Shown piece by piece: positions 53,877 to 62,082 of a stretch of DNA of 64,000 nt (positions are counted from its first letter, which is position 1; the number at the start of each line of letters is the position of its first letter). Origin of the DNA: Flavobacteriales bacterium (GTDB taxonomy: Bacteria; Bacteroidota; Bacteroidia; Flavobacteriales_D; Crocinitomicaceae). A program made the translations under genes and the position numbers. The DNA lies in the NCBI GenBank assembly GCA_947462255.1, contig CANHOA010000011.1:32387-96386 (forward strand), written 5' to 3'. The notes beneath the pieces are model-generated. The model searched no databases. It worked only from the letters and a program-made list of their open reading frames with translations, and was not told the origin of the DNA.

Positions 53877-55618
53877 TCAGGTGCGAACATCCCGTCTGCC
53901 TCGATCCTTTGCATTTCCATTCCCTTTCGAAACATTTTCTTCACCAATACTTTATTATTGTTGTCGTAAATCAAAAACAAACCATGTTTTACCCCGTCCT
54001 TATAATGAATTTCGGACATTATTTCTCCCCGTCGGCCAAATTGCTTAATCACTCCATGTAACTTTCCGTTTTTATATTGAGAGATAATTGTTGGGACAAC
54101 ACCGCCAGGGTAATAATTTATCCATTCACCCGTCTTAATTCCACTTTTAAATTTTCCAGTCTCTTTTAATTCATAATCTATTTGAGAATATGCTTTATAT
54201 TTTCCATGCGGAACGCCCTGCACCATTTTCATTCCCATAACGACCACATTACCATCTTTATGTTTTATTTTCTTGAGTTTATATCGTGATTCTTCTTTTA
54301 ACCTTCCGTTATTATAGTATTCTTTCCAAGCACCCACTTTTTGTCCATTTTTATACTCTCCTTCTAGTAACAATATCCCCGTCGGACTATACGACAACCA
54401 TGTTCCCATTAGATATCCTTCATTAAAAAAAGATTTATTTTTTAATCTTCCATTTTCCCAAAATGCTTTCCACTCTCCTTGCTCCTTTCCTTTCTCATAA
54501 TTTCCATCCATCAATAGTGTTCCGTCTTCGTGCCATGTTTTCCAATTCCCTTCTTTTAAATCATTTAAATACTTCCCTTGACGAAAAAGAGTGCTGTCCT
54601 TATAAAAATAAGTCCATTCGCCATTACGCAATCCATTTTTATAATTTGCTAAATAAGAAAGTGCTCCCGTTGAAAAATAGTATTCCCATTTTCCTTCTTG
54701 TAAGTCATTGGAAAAGGTCCCTTTCATTTCAAGACCCATTTTATCTTGTAAATTCCAAATCCAAAGACCTGTTTTTTTTCCCATAGAATAGCTTCCCATT
54801 GTATTTATTCGAGCGTCTGGAAAATAAACTAAATATTCACCATCTAATGAGTCTTTATGATAATTGAGTTGCTTGTCTATCTCACCTGAAGCATTATAAA
54901 ACGTCCACGTGCCTTCTTTTTTGCCTTTTTCAAATTCCCCTTTAATTGAAATTCTTCCATTTGCCAGGCATTCTTCAAAAGGCCCTGTTTTTAGACCGCC
55001 TACAAACTGGTATTTCTCCTTCAAGCCCCCAGTAGAATAAAAGGTTTTAATATACCCGTTCCCTTTGTTAATTGTCTGTAAATGATTCTTGCTTTCATCC
55101 CAATAAGCAAGAGTATAAACCGTGTCCATTACAACGCTATCAATCGACTTTAAATGCGCGTCTTCATAAAAGTATGTCCAATTTCCAATTGGGCTACCGA
55201 GTTTATAGCACCCTGTTGTTTTGATTGATTTATTAGCAAACCATTCTTTAAAAATACTGTCCGGTACATTAAAGGAGTAGTACATCAACTGCTTTATTGT
55301 TTTATCTGGATAAAAAACAGTTTGTTTTCCATGTATTCTATCCCTAAAATAGTATCTCTCCTCTTCCAAAACGCCTTTAACGGAATAAAAAAGCCATTTT
55401 CCATGTTTTTCTGTCGTTTCAGGATGGCGTTCATCAACGAAATAAGAGCCAGTAGAATGTAAAAACTTTTGATTTGCATCCCAATAAACCTTGGTTTTTA
55501 ACGACAAATTTTCCGATTGGATTTTTTGTGTATGAACACAGAAAGGGAACAAGAGAATAAAGCAGAAAAACATGTTTCTTACCGAGCTCTTTTTGACAAG
55601 GTTTCCTACTATAACCAT
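53873..55618 (-). CDS. MORN/YwqK-type repeat protein, exported
   Basis: A 581-residue protein made of about 20 repeats of ~22-23 residues with the pattern G-x-W-x-x-(F/Y)-x(4-6)-G-x-L (for example EGNWKTWHEDGTLLMDG and QGEWKAFWENGRLKNKS). These are MORN-like repeats of the YwqK family, which is sometimes annotated as an antitoxin without functional proof. A signal peptide lies after a basic stretch (cleavage near CVHTQ); the ATG at codon 16 (55573) gives a more ordinary signal. It lies 7 bases downstream of the LysE-type gene. Role unknown; a surface-exposed beta scaffold is plausible. Confidence 0.85.
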   Translation of the reverse strand: MVIVGNLVKKSSVRNMFFCFILLFPFCVHTQKIQSENLSLKTKVYWDANQKFLHSTGSYFVDERHPETTEKHGKWLFYSVKGVLEEERYYFRDRIHGKQTVFYPDKTIKQLMYYSFNVPDSIFKEWFANKSIKTTGCYKLGSPIGNWTYFYEDAHLKSIDSVVMDTVYTLAYWDESKNHLQTINKGNGYIKTFYSTGGLKEKYQFVGGLKTGPFEECLANGRISIKGEFEKGKKEGTWTFYNASGEIDKQLNYHKDSLDGEYLVYFPDARINTMGSYSMGKKTGLWIWNLQDKMGLEMKGTFSNDLQEGKWEYYFSTGALSYLANYKNGLRNGEWTYFYKDSTLFRQGKYLNDLKEGNWKTWHEDGTLLMDGNYEKGKEQGEWKAFWENGRLKNKSFFNEGYLMGTWLSYSPTGILLLEGEYKNGQKVGAWKEYYNNGRLKEESRYKLKKIKHKDGNVVVMGMKMVQGVPHGKYKAYSQIDYELKETGKFKSGIKTGEWINYYPGGVVPTIISQYKNGKLHGVIKQFGRRGEIMSEIHYKDGVKHGLFLIYDNNNKVLVKKMFRKGMEMQRIEADGMFAPD

Positions 55619-55625
55619 AAATAAA

Positions 55626-56273
55626 TTAATGCTTAATATAAAATTGTTTCACAATTAAGAATAGGCCAAAGGTGATAAAAATAATCCCAATCAAGTTGTT
55701 AAACGCTCTAAGTAGGGCATCGGTTACAAAGGGCCGTAGTTTTTTAGCAGTAATAATTTTTAAAACATCGAAAGAAAAATAAGTTGTAAGAACGATGATA
55801 ACGAAAATAAAAACTTTTGCTGTACTACCTTTTCCAACAACCATGTTTCCCTGAGCAATTATGCCAATCCAATAAAACAATACCGCTGGGTTCGCGAAAT
55901 TCAACATAAAGCCCTTCAGAAAAAGAACAAGATAATTTGCTTGAGGAATACTGTTTCTTTTGTCGATTACATTTAAATTATTTTTTTGCTTCTTTAATAG
56001 TATATACAAGCCATATCCTAAAAATAATGCCCCACCAATTACTGCAAGCAAGGAGTTATTATTATCGGCGTTATCCGTAAAGTTTTTAATTTGAGTAGCG
56101 AATATAAAGGCAAAAAGAATGTAAATAATATCGCTAATAAAAACGCCTAAATCTAACATCAGTGCAGACCTTGCGCCTTTTGTAATGCTCGTTTCTAGTA
56201 AAACAAAAAATACAGGGCCTACCATTACGCTTAGTAAAAAACCTATGCCAATGGCTTGAAAAATATACTCCAT
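55626..56273 (-). CDS. LysE-family amino-acid exporter
   Basis: A 215-residue inner membrane protein of the LysE/RhtB superfamily, which export amino acids or related small molecules. Six hydrophobic helices are present, with the family signatures GFLLSVMVGPVFFVLLETSI (a GPxxxxxxxxS-type N-terminus) and a conserved proline helix (FMLNFANPAVLFYWIG). The start ATG at 56271-56273 gives the usual N-terminus. The MORN-repeat gene follows 7 bases later. The substrate cannot be deduced. Confidence 0.9.
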   Translation of the reverse strand: MEYIFQAIGIGFLLSVMVGPVFFVLLETSITKGARSALMLDLGVFISDIIYILFAFIFATQIKNFTDNADNNNSLLAVIGGALFLGYGLYILLKKQKNNLNVIDKRNSIPQANYLVLFLKGFMLNFANPAVLFYWIGIIAQGNMVVGKGSTAKVFIFVIIVLTTYFSFDVLKIITAKKLRPFVTDALLRAFNNLIGIIFITFGLFLIVKQFYIKH

Positions 56274-56328
56274 GTACTACAAAAATATAAATTCATTTCA
56301 CGCTTTCGCTTTTTTTTTACCAAGTCTT

Positions 56329-56358
56329 TTTGAAAAGCAATTAAGTTGCTTACTTTTG
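56329..56358 (+). promoter_or_regulatory. Promoter of the 119-residue protein gene
   Basis: TTG at 56329-56331, a 19-base spacer and TACTTTTG at 56351-56358: a strong match to the Bacteroidota consensus, 19 bases before the ATG at 56378. Confidence 0.7.
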
Positions 56359-56377
56359 TATTGTAAATTTATTCCCC

Positions 56378-56737
56378 ATGAAAACATTAATTGCCAACGA
56401 AAAGCTAGATAGTATTATTTCGCTAGCAGAAAAAAAGACACTTGACACTAAAAAGATAATTAGTGAATTACAGGCTCTTAGAGAGCATGCGCTACTTGAA
56501 AAAGATCCATTGGTCGTTAAGGTATTGCGATTAAGCTATGAATTTCTAAAGGAAAATGAAACGTTTAATGTTCAAGCACAATATGAAGAGGATGAAGAAG
56601 GAAATGAGTATCCGATTGAAATTGATGACAAGGAAAATCTATTGTACTTATTAAATCTACTCAAAAATGCTGAGCATAAGGTAAACCGTGAAGAGCTTAA
56701 AGATTACCGTAACAGCTTGAAGGCCGAACTTTATTAA
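56378..56737 (+). CDS. Small acidic helical protein, unknown
   Basis: A 119-residue cytoplasmic protein that I cannot name but which resembles a conserved Bacteroidota hypothetical. It is largely helical, with KLDSIISLAEKKTLDTKKI and a YEFLKENETFNVQAQY segment, then an acidic loop (EEDEEGNEYPIEIDDKEN) and a lysine-rich C-terminal helix. It has a strong promoter and a strong terminator, implying a short and probably well-expressed transcript. A 26-codon basic ORF starts directly after its stop. Confidence 0.78.
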   Translation: MKTLIANEKLDSIISLAEKKTLDTKKIISELQALREHALLEKDPLVVKVLRLSYEFLKENETFNVQAQYEEDEEGNEYPIEIDDKENLLYLLNLLKNAEHKVNREELKDYRNSLKAELY

Positions 56738-56818
56738 ATGAAAGAGCAACGCTTTTACGTCAACAAACGTCAATATAACGTAAGACAAAAACGTTTGTCT
56801 TTACTTAGTTTTATTTAA
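56738..56818 (+). CDS. Possible 26-residue basic peptide
   Basis: An ATG immediately follows the TAA of the previous gene (TAAATG) and opens a 26-codon frame ending TAA at 56816-56818, ten bases before the terminator stem. The peptide has 7 Lys/Arg and 1 Glu (begins MKEQRFYVNKRQ). It may be translationally coupled, or this may just be 3' untranslated sequence; it also contains a small hairpin (56784-56799). Confidence 0.35.
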   Translation: MKEQRFYVNKRQYNVRQKRLSLLSFI

Positions 56819-56827
56819 CTTGCAGTA

Positions 56828-56873
56828 GCCTGAAACGAATCATTTAAACATGACTCATTTCAGGCTTTTTTAT
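56828..56873 (+). terminator. Rho-independent terminator
   Basis: Stem GCCTGAAA (56828-56835) pairs perfectly with TTTCAGGC (56858-56865), with further pairing inside (TCAT/ATGA), and is followed by TTTTTT. It terminates the 119-residue gene; its tail reaches the stop codon of the convergent nuclease gene. Confidence 0.85.
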
Positions 56874-59677
56874 TGGCAATAACTACAATATTTCGATGAT
56901 TCGTTATGAATAAATGGAGACCCCAAGTCATAAAGTTCAGTTATTACTTCCTGAAGGAGTTCCACAAACAAGGCTTGTAAATCCTCCTTTGCTTCGCCTT
57001 TATAGTGTAAAGGATAAATGTGCCCTTTGGTAGTTATTAAGGATAAAATGGACGCTTCATGAGCGTCTACATTATATTTTTGTTTAAATAACAAACAATA
57101 AAGAGTTAATTGCAGGGTGTGTTTTGCTGAAGCAAAGGATTCTTTAACTCCGGAAGGTTTTAGATTAAAGTCAACATGTTTGGATTCTGTCTTTCCCGTC
57201 TTATAGTCTAAAATTCGATACTTATCACCTACTCTATCAATCCTATCGATATAGCCTTTTAGAAGTATTTGCTTTGTCTCTGTGCCTATCACCACGGAAA
57301 GCGATGTCGTCATTGACGCTTCAACCTGCTCTATGTATAATGGCTCAGTTAATCCTTGAAGATATGTTATTTCTGCTAATAGGGTTTTTAGGGTTATTTC
57401 ATTTGCCATTTCGAAGCTTAGGAGGTTTTTCCCAGTGGCAAATAAAGTGGCGTCCTGGTTGAATTTAAGCATAAATTCAGCCCTCATAATCTCAGGAAAA
57501 TCAATAATCATTTTATTAATGTCTTCTACCTCTAGTGCTTTAGGGGGAGGGGATATGAAATTTCCTTCTTTATCTCTTTGTGCAAAAGGGGTAAACAACT
57601 TTTCTAGCGTGCCATGAATGAATATTCCAAAATCACTGCTTTCAACATCTTCCATCACCATCTTTTCCTCACCAAATTCAACTAAGTAGTGGTAATAAAA
57701 ATCCATTGGGCAAGTAAGGTATTTGTTTATGGCAGAGGCAGATATTGGCTTTGAAAAATACCTGTCTAATTGTTCTTTTATCTCTTCTTTCTTTTCAATA
57801 ATGCCCGGAATTCCAAGCTCACTGTCGGAAAAAGAGGTGAGGTAATAACTTTTATTTAGCGTTGCGTTGGGGTTTAGTCGAACGAGCTCTAATTCCAACT
57901 GGTTTAAATAACGACTTGGCTCAGCTGCATTAATTTGATCGCCTATGGTTGTATATGTCAATGTTAATTGTTCGCAATGATGGAGTAAGCGATAAAAATG
58001 CTGCGCAAAAATCCCTTGCTTATCCCTTAATGTTGGCAACCCAAGGCCTTTACGAAGATCCATGGGAATAATCGTGTTCATTGCATTTGTTGGGGGTAGG
58101 TTTCCTTCGTTCATTCCTAGAATGATAATTCGTTTAAAATCTAGCATGCGCGTTTCTAATAAACCCATGATTTGTAATCCCTCAATTGGATTTCCATGAA
58201 AAGCGATACTCTTAGAATACCAATGTTGATTAAATAACGACTTAAAAGTGCGTAATAACAATTCGGGTAGTCCATCGGACACAATTAACTGAAATTCGGA
58301 TAGCGAGAGATCAAATACGTATAAAATATTCCGTTCGAAATCGTTTTTTAAGGGTAATCGCTTTAACAGGAATTCATTCGTGTCACGAATACAAGATATA
58401 GCCTTGTCCCAATTATTTCCCCAATCATCAAAAAGGAAGGCTAAAAATGATCTGGTATCCTCATCAATTTTTAACCCTGAAAGATTTTGAAAGATTTTAT
58501 TATACCGAATCATTTCTTGTTCAAGAAATACCAACTGCTTTTTAGTGCCTTCGCTTAACCAGGAAATAAAAAAGGCATGATTGATAACCCTCTGTAAATC
58601 CTTGTAATAGATGGCTTGCGTTTTGAAACGTTTTTTATTTTCTTGTATGTCAAATAAAATTTCCACCCAAGATTTCATTGCCGTTTGATTCAGCGGTAAC
58701 CCTAGGGTTATATTTGCTTGCTGTATAGATGACGGGATGTTCTTGATTAAGGCCGTAATAAGCGTTTCGTCAGCTAACATAACTAAGGTTTCAGATAATT
58801 CTTCTTGGCTTAGTTTTGCTAATTCCGTAGCTGCTACCTTGACCTGACCTGTAAGTTGGGCGCATTGTATAATGTTAATTTCTAATTTCTTTTGTGACAG
58901 ATTATCTTCTATTCGTTCGGGCTTTGAGATTGCGAGCGCTTCCGTATTTTTTCGATGAAAGTAACCTGCTTCATGTTGTTTGTTGGCGAAATAGTATTGA
59001 TCTGAATCCAGGTAAAAAGCGCCCGATTTAGCCATTAAAATTTTGTTTATAATCCTCAGCTCTGCTGAGGAAAGCGCATTAAATCCGGCGAATATGTAAA
59101 AAGCTTTCGGGTCTTTCGCGTGCAATATTGTTGTGTCCTCCGCTAATCTTTTGTAAGCCATCCCCGAACTAACTCGATTGCGGCTTTTGAGAAGTAATTG
59201 GACTTCATTGTATAAATCGGGTAAAATGTCCCAAAAACGCATAAAATTTTTCTGAGCCTCAGTAAGTTCTTTTCCTTCTAAATTCCAACTTTCTAGCTCT
59301 TTAATAGATTTTAGATTTTTAAATACGGCTATTGGACTCAATAAATAACGCTCAATTTCTTCAAAATCATTTAATAATATCGGTCCCCAAGCGAGAAACT
59401 CTTCAAATGTTTGCGGCTCTGTCTTCTCTACGTTATTGTAGGCCTCAAAAAGAAGCAATAGAAATCGTGTCGAATCTATAATTGGAATACTGGTATATGC
59501 TTTAATTAACTCATTAATGGTAATCATCTTGGGAGCAAATATTGGCTTATTATACGCTCGAGATAATTCCGCCAAAAGAAATTTTGAAGCCCGTTCGGAG
59601 GGTACAACAAGTACCAAATGATCATTCAACCAATTGTTTGTCTTAATTTCATTGGCCAAATATGCGGTAAATTTCAT
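56870..59677 (-). CDS. AddB-like PD-(D/E)XK nuclease with shortened C-terminus
   Basis: A 935-residue protein related to AddB, the inactivated helicase plus RecB-type nuclease subunit of the AddAB recombination complex. Residues ~1-640 correspond to the degenerate SF1 helicase domain (RASKFLLAELSRAY; FKRIIILGMNEGNLPP). The nuclease part (~690-935) has HGTLEKLF, a metal aspartate in YRILDYKTGKTES, and a cysteine in KYLTCPMDFYYHY. AddB-type Fe-S clusters use this cysteine plus a C-terminal C-x2-C-x5-C; here the chain ends CSYCQ, so the last cysteine is missing. The gene begins 3 bases after an AAA ATPase gene. No addA is visible. Confidence 0.85.
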   Translation of the reverse strand: MKFTAYLANEIKTNNWLNDHLVLVVPSERASKFLLAELSRAYNKPIFAPKMITINELIKAYTSIPIIDSTRFLLLLFEAYNNVEKTEPQTFEEFLAWGPILLNDFEEIERYLLSPIAVFKNLKSIKELESWNLEGKELTEAQKNFMRFWDILPDLYNEVQLLLKSRNRVSSGMAYKRLAEDTTILHAKDPKAFYIFAGFNALSSAELRIINKILMAKSGAFYLDSDQYYFANKQHEAGYFHRKNTEALAISKPERIEDNLSQKKLEINIIQCAQLTGQVKVAATELAKLSQEELSETLVMLADETLITALIKNIPSSIQQANITLGLPLNQTAMKSWVEILFDIQENKKRFKTQAIYYKDLQRVINHAFFISWLSEGTKKQLVFLEQEMIRYNKIFQNLSGLKIDEDTRSFLAFLFDDWGNNWDKAISCIRDTNEFLLKRLPLKNDFERNILYVFDLSLSEFQLIVSDGLPELLLRTFKSLFNQHWYSKSIAFHGNPIEGLQIMGLLETRMLDFKRIIILGMNEGNLPPTNAMNTIIPMDLRKGLGLPTLRDKQGIFAQHFYRLLHHCEQLTLTYTTIGDQINAAEPSRYLNQLELELVRLNPNATLNKSYYLTSFSDSELGIPGIIEKKEEIKEQLDRYFSKPISASAINKYLTCPMDFYYHYLVEFGEEKMVMEDVESSDFGIFIHGTLEKLFTPFAQRDKEGNFISPPPKALEVEDINKMIIDFPEIMRAEFMLKFNQDATLFATGKNLLSFEMANEITLKTLLAEITYLQGLTEPLYIEQVEASMTTSLSVVIGTETKQILLKGYIDRIDRVGDKYRILDYKTGKTESKHVDFNLKPSGVKESFASAKHTLQLTLYCLLFKQKYNVDAHEASILSLITTKGHIYPLHYKGEAKEDLQALFVELLQEVITELYDLGSPFIHNESSKYCSYCQ

Positions 59678-59680
59678 GTG

Positions 59681-60808
59681 TTATTTTTTAGTCAAGAATG
59701 AAAAATAAGTTCCTGTATTAACTGTATGAACAGGAATGTCAGGGTAATGATTTTGAAACAATGGTGGTTTTTTTAGGGGTTTTTTCTTGTTGTATTTAAA
59801 TTTATAGCCCTCCATGCCTTTAACATTACATTCTATAAAATCAACTTGTTGACGAGTGTGCGAGCGCCAAAAAAAATACTCAGCCATAACGTTATTGATT
59901 TTGTTCCATTTAATTCGCTCAGCAATTAACCAATTCATCCATAAAGCATCTATATCCACTCGCATTAACAAGTCATTAAAATTATTTATGGAAGCGTTGC
60001 GTATTCCGTTATCTAAAAATATAAAAACATTCGTTTTTTTTAATTCATATTTTTTCTCTGTAGAATAACTAGGCAAGCGATATAATACATGAGACTTACA
60101 AAGTAAAGAGATATACCGTTCAATTGTTTCATTATCAACGCCTATAAATGTAGCAATCTGATTATAAGATAAGGGCTGACCAATATGGTTCGCTAAAACC
60201 TGAATGGTTCGAAGAAAGACCTCCGACTTATTAATCCGATTGCTTGCGGAAAAATTTGCGCTCACGATATTATTTATAGTCTGATTAAGGCCTTCTTCTT
60301 TGTCTATTTTGTGTGTGCTGAGCGAGTAATAATTGCCATAAATCAATCGCTGATCTATTCCTTTGCTTTCTATTGGGAGGCTCGTTTCATTAGTATATTC
60401 ATAAAAAGTTGGTGGCGGCAGATAAAAGTGCGCACCTTGATAAGCCAAGGCTTCTAATAATTCCTCTTCAATCTTAGGCGGATTAGAGGAGGTTAACATA
60501 ATCGAAGCATTCACTTTACCATTCAATACTTCGTCAAGAAATTCTTGTAGTAATACTAAGTGTTCACATTCGCATAGTAGCATGTGGTCGCTTTGATTAC
60601 CAAGCCAAAGAAGTTCAGCCAAGCTTAATTTATTAATTTCCTGTCTTATTGATGCTTCGCCTAATTCAATTTTTTGAAACGCTAGGTTTTTTTCAGAAAA
60701 CACCCCCTCAATAAATGCTGATTTTCCCGAGTTTTTTGGACCAGAAACAAGTATTATTTTATGCGTTGGTATAAGAGCTACAAAAGCTGAATAAATCCTT
60801 CTTTCCAT
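59681..60808 (-). CDS. AAA ATPase with DUF4143-like C-terminus
   Basis: A 375-residue predicted cytoplasmic ATPase. The Walker A motif GPKNSGKS is at residues 23-30; an acidic Walker-B-like stretch (DHMLLCECEHLVLLQEF) and a sensor-type MLTSSNPP follow. A winged-helix-like segment (~205-250, QPLSYNQIATFIGVDNETIERY) and a DUF4143-like C-terminus (~260-370, nuclease-related fold, RQQVDFIE) match the AAA_14/DUF4143 family, which is widespread and poorly understood. Its stop is 3 bases before the AddB-like gene. It starts 29 bases after the TraB/GumN gene. Confidence 0.82.
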   Translation of the reverse strand: MERRIYSAFVALIPTHKIILVSGPKNSGKSAFIEGVFSEKNLAFQKIELGEASIRQEINKLSLAELLWLGNQSDHMLLCECEHLVLLQEFLDEVLNGKVNASIMLTSSNPPKIEEELLEALAYQGAHFYLPPPTFYEYTNETSLPIESKGIDQRLIYGNYYSLSTHKIDKEEGLNQTINNIVSANFSASNRINKSEVFLRTIQVLANHIGQPLSYNQIATFIGVDNETIERYISLLCKSHVLYRLPSYSTEKKYELKKTNVFIFLDNGIRNASINNFNDLLMRVDIDALWMNWLIAERIKWNKINNVMAEYFFWRSHTRQQVDFIECNVKGMEGYKFKYNKKKPLKKPPLFQNHYPDIPVHTVNTGTYFSFLTKK

Positions 60809-60837
60809 TTTTTCGCTGAAATTTATTAATTATTGCG

Positions 60838-62052
60838 TTATTCAAAGATTATTTTATCAAAAAACAAACGGCTTCGGTTAGAATTCATAAACTTATTACC
60901 TCCAAAAGCTTTTGCGATTAATACGTTTTTTCCATTTGTCAAAATCCTTACCCAATGAATACCCTCCGGATAAGTATCGGAAATACCCTCATAAAATAAT
61001 GTCCCATCTTGTAATTCTCCATAACGGTATTTGGTATTTGGAGGGCTTGCAATATAAATCGCTGCGTATTGCTCGAAGCTTAAATCCTCATCAAAAGGGA
61101 TTGTTTCAATAGCATAAGTATTCCCTTGGCCTAATTCTTTATATATCGCCACTATCGAGCCGTTTTCAAGCATTGTTAATGCTGGTTTTCCTGGAAATTT
61201 AACAAGTAATCCCTGCTCTTTAAGCAAGAGGTCGTATCCCTTGTATGCAAGAACATTCTGTTTTTCCTTAATGGGAAGTTCAGAGCGAATTGCAGGCACA
61301 AGCCTAACTTTATACCCGTTATTTCTTAAGAGTTGAATCATTCCATTTTCTCCAAACAAATGGCCTGCACCTACAGCGCAAAAAATCGTTTGTGTTTTTA
61401 AGCAGGAGTCAAGTCGAGACACCATTTCTATATTCCTATCTTCAATAAGGGCTTCGTAGAGACCTGGTTCATTTGACATGTTTTTTCGAATAAACCTATC
61501 CAGCATGTTAATGTCGCCTTTCAAATATAGCGCTGTAAGTGCCTCTATGTCCCTTGAACGATTTAAATTCACCATTTTATTCTCAGAGCTTGGCAAATCT
61601 TTAAAGTAATCTAATTGTGTATTGATATTCTCTAGGGGATAAAATTGCTTGTTTGATAGGTAAGCATATTGTTGAAAATAAGCATCTAAAAACTGTGGCA
61701 TGCCATCTTCGCTTCCATAATTAGTGAATGATGCCTGATTAGATCCTGTATAGGGATTTCCTTCATTATCATATAAAAGCACACCGCTTTCGCCACGGAC
61801 TTGAAGCTGATTAAAAAACTTAAAAATATCTGTTTCTAGCGCAATACAAGTGGCGTGGTTTAGCGCATAGTAAACAGAATCGGCCAGTTGAAAAACCCGT
61901 TTATCATTGGAATGAAGCGTGCCGAATAAATATGACTTGGTTTTTAATACTGGGGAAGTTATTTCCCAAAGCAACTCATTATCTGGATTAACTATTTGTG
62001 ATGTAGCACTTAGATAAATAAAAAAGGATAAGAGTATTACTGCAAATTTCAT
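60838..62052 (-). CDS. TraB/GumN-family protein
   Basis: An exported protein of the TraB/GumN (ChaN/Tiki-like) superfamily, some members of which are metal-dependent peptidases. I place the start at the ATG at 62052, giving a clean signal peptide (MKFAVILLSFFIYLSATSQ) and 404 residues; an in-frame TTG at 62064 falls inside a promoter element and is unlikely. Motifs include WEITSP, YLFGTLHS, IALETDI and the C-terminal GAGHLFGENGMIQLL, where the superfamily's conserved GxxH lies. The last ~120 residues are a beta-rich extension. Activity on a peptide substrate is inferred only from the superfamily. Confidence 0.82.
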   Translation of the reverse strand: MKFAVILLSFFIYLSATSQIVNPDNELLWEITSPVLKTKSYLFGTLHSNDKRVFQLADSVYYALNHATCIALETDIFKFFNQLQVRGESGVLLYDNEGNPYTGSNQASFTNYGSEDGMPQFLDAYFQQYAYLSNKQFYPLENINTQLDYFKDLPSSENKMVNLNRSRDIEALTALYLKGDINMLDRFIRKNMSNEPGLYEALIEDRNIEMVSRLDSCLKTQTIFCAVGAGHLFGENGMIQLLRNNGYKVRLVPAIRSELPIKEKQNVLAYKGYDLLLKEQGLLVKFPGKPALTMLENGSIVAIYKELGQGNTYAIETIPFDEDLSFEQYAAIYIASPPNTKYRYGELQDGTLFYEGISDTYPEGIHWVRILTNGKNVLIAKAFGGNKFMNSNRSRLFFDKIIFE

Positions 62053-62061
62053 AGTTAAAAA

Positions 62062-62069
62062 CAAATATA
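62062..62069 (-). promoter_or_regulatory. Candidate promoter of the TraB/GumN gene
   Basis: Minus-strand TATATTTG matches TAnnTTTG. With a start at 62052 the leader would be only ~4 bases. No TTG at the expected spacing. Confidence 0.4.
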
Positions 62070-62082
62070 AGGCTAAGTTTTA

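Noticed and set aside
53873..55618. Toxin-antitoxin system suggested by the YwqK family name
   Set aside because: There is no toxin-like partner; the protein is exported and purely repetitive.
56870..60808. Anti-phage defence island (nuclease plus ATPase)
   Set aside because: Both are of widespread chromosomal families, base composition is normal, and no other defence-type gene is close. Kept only as a low-interest pairing.
62053..62064. TTG start 4 codons upstream for the TraB/GumN gene
   Set aside because: It lies inside the TATATTTG element; the ATG at 62052 gives a clean signal peptide.
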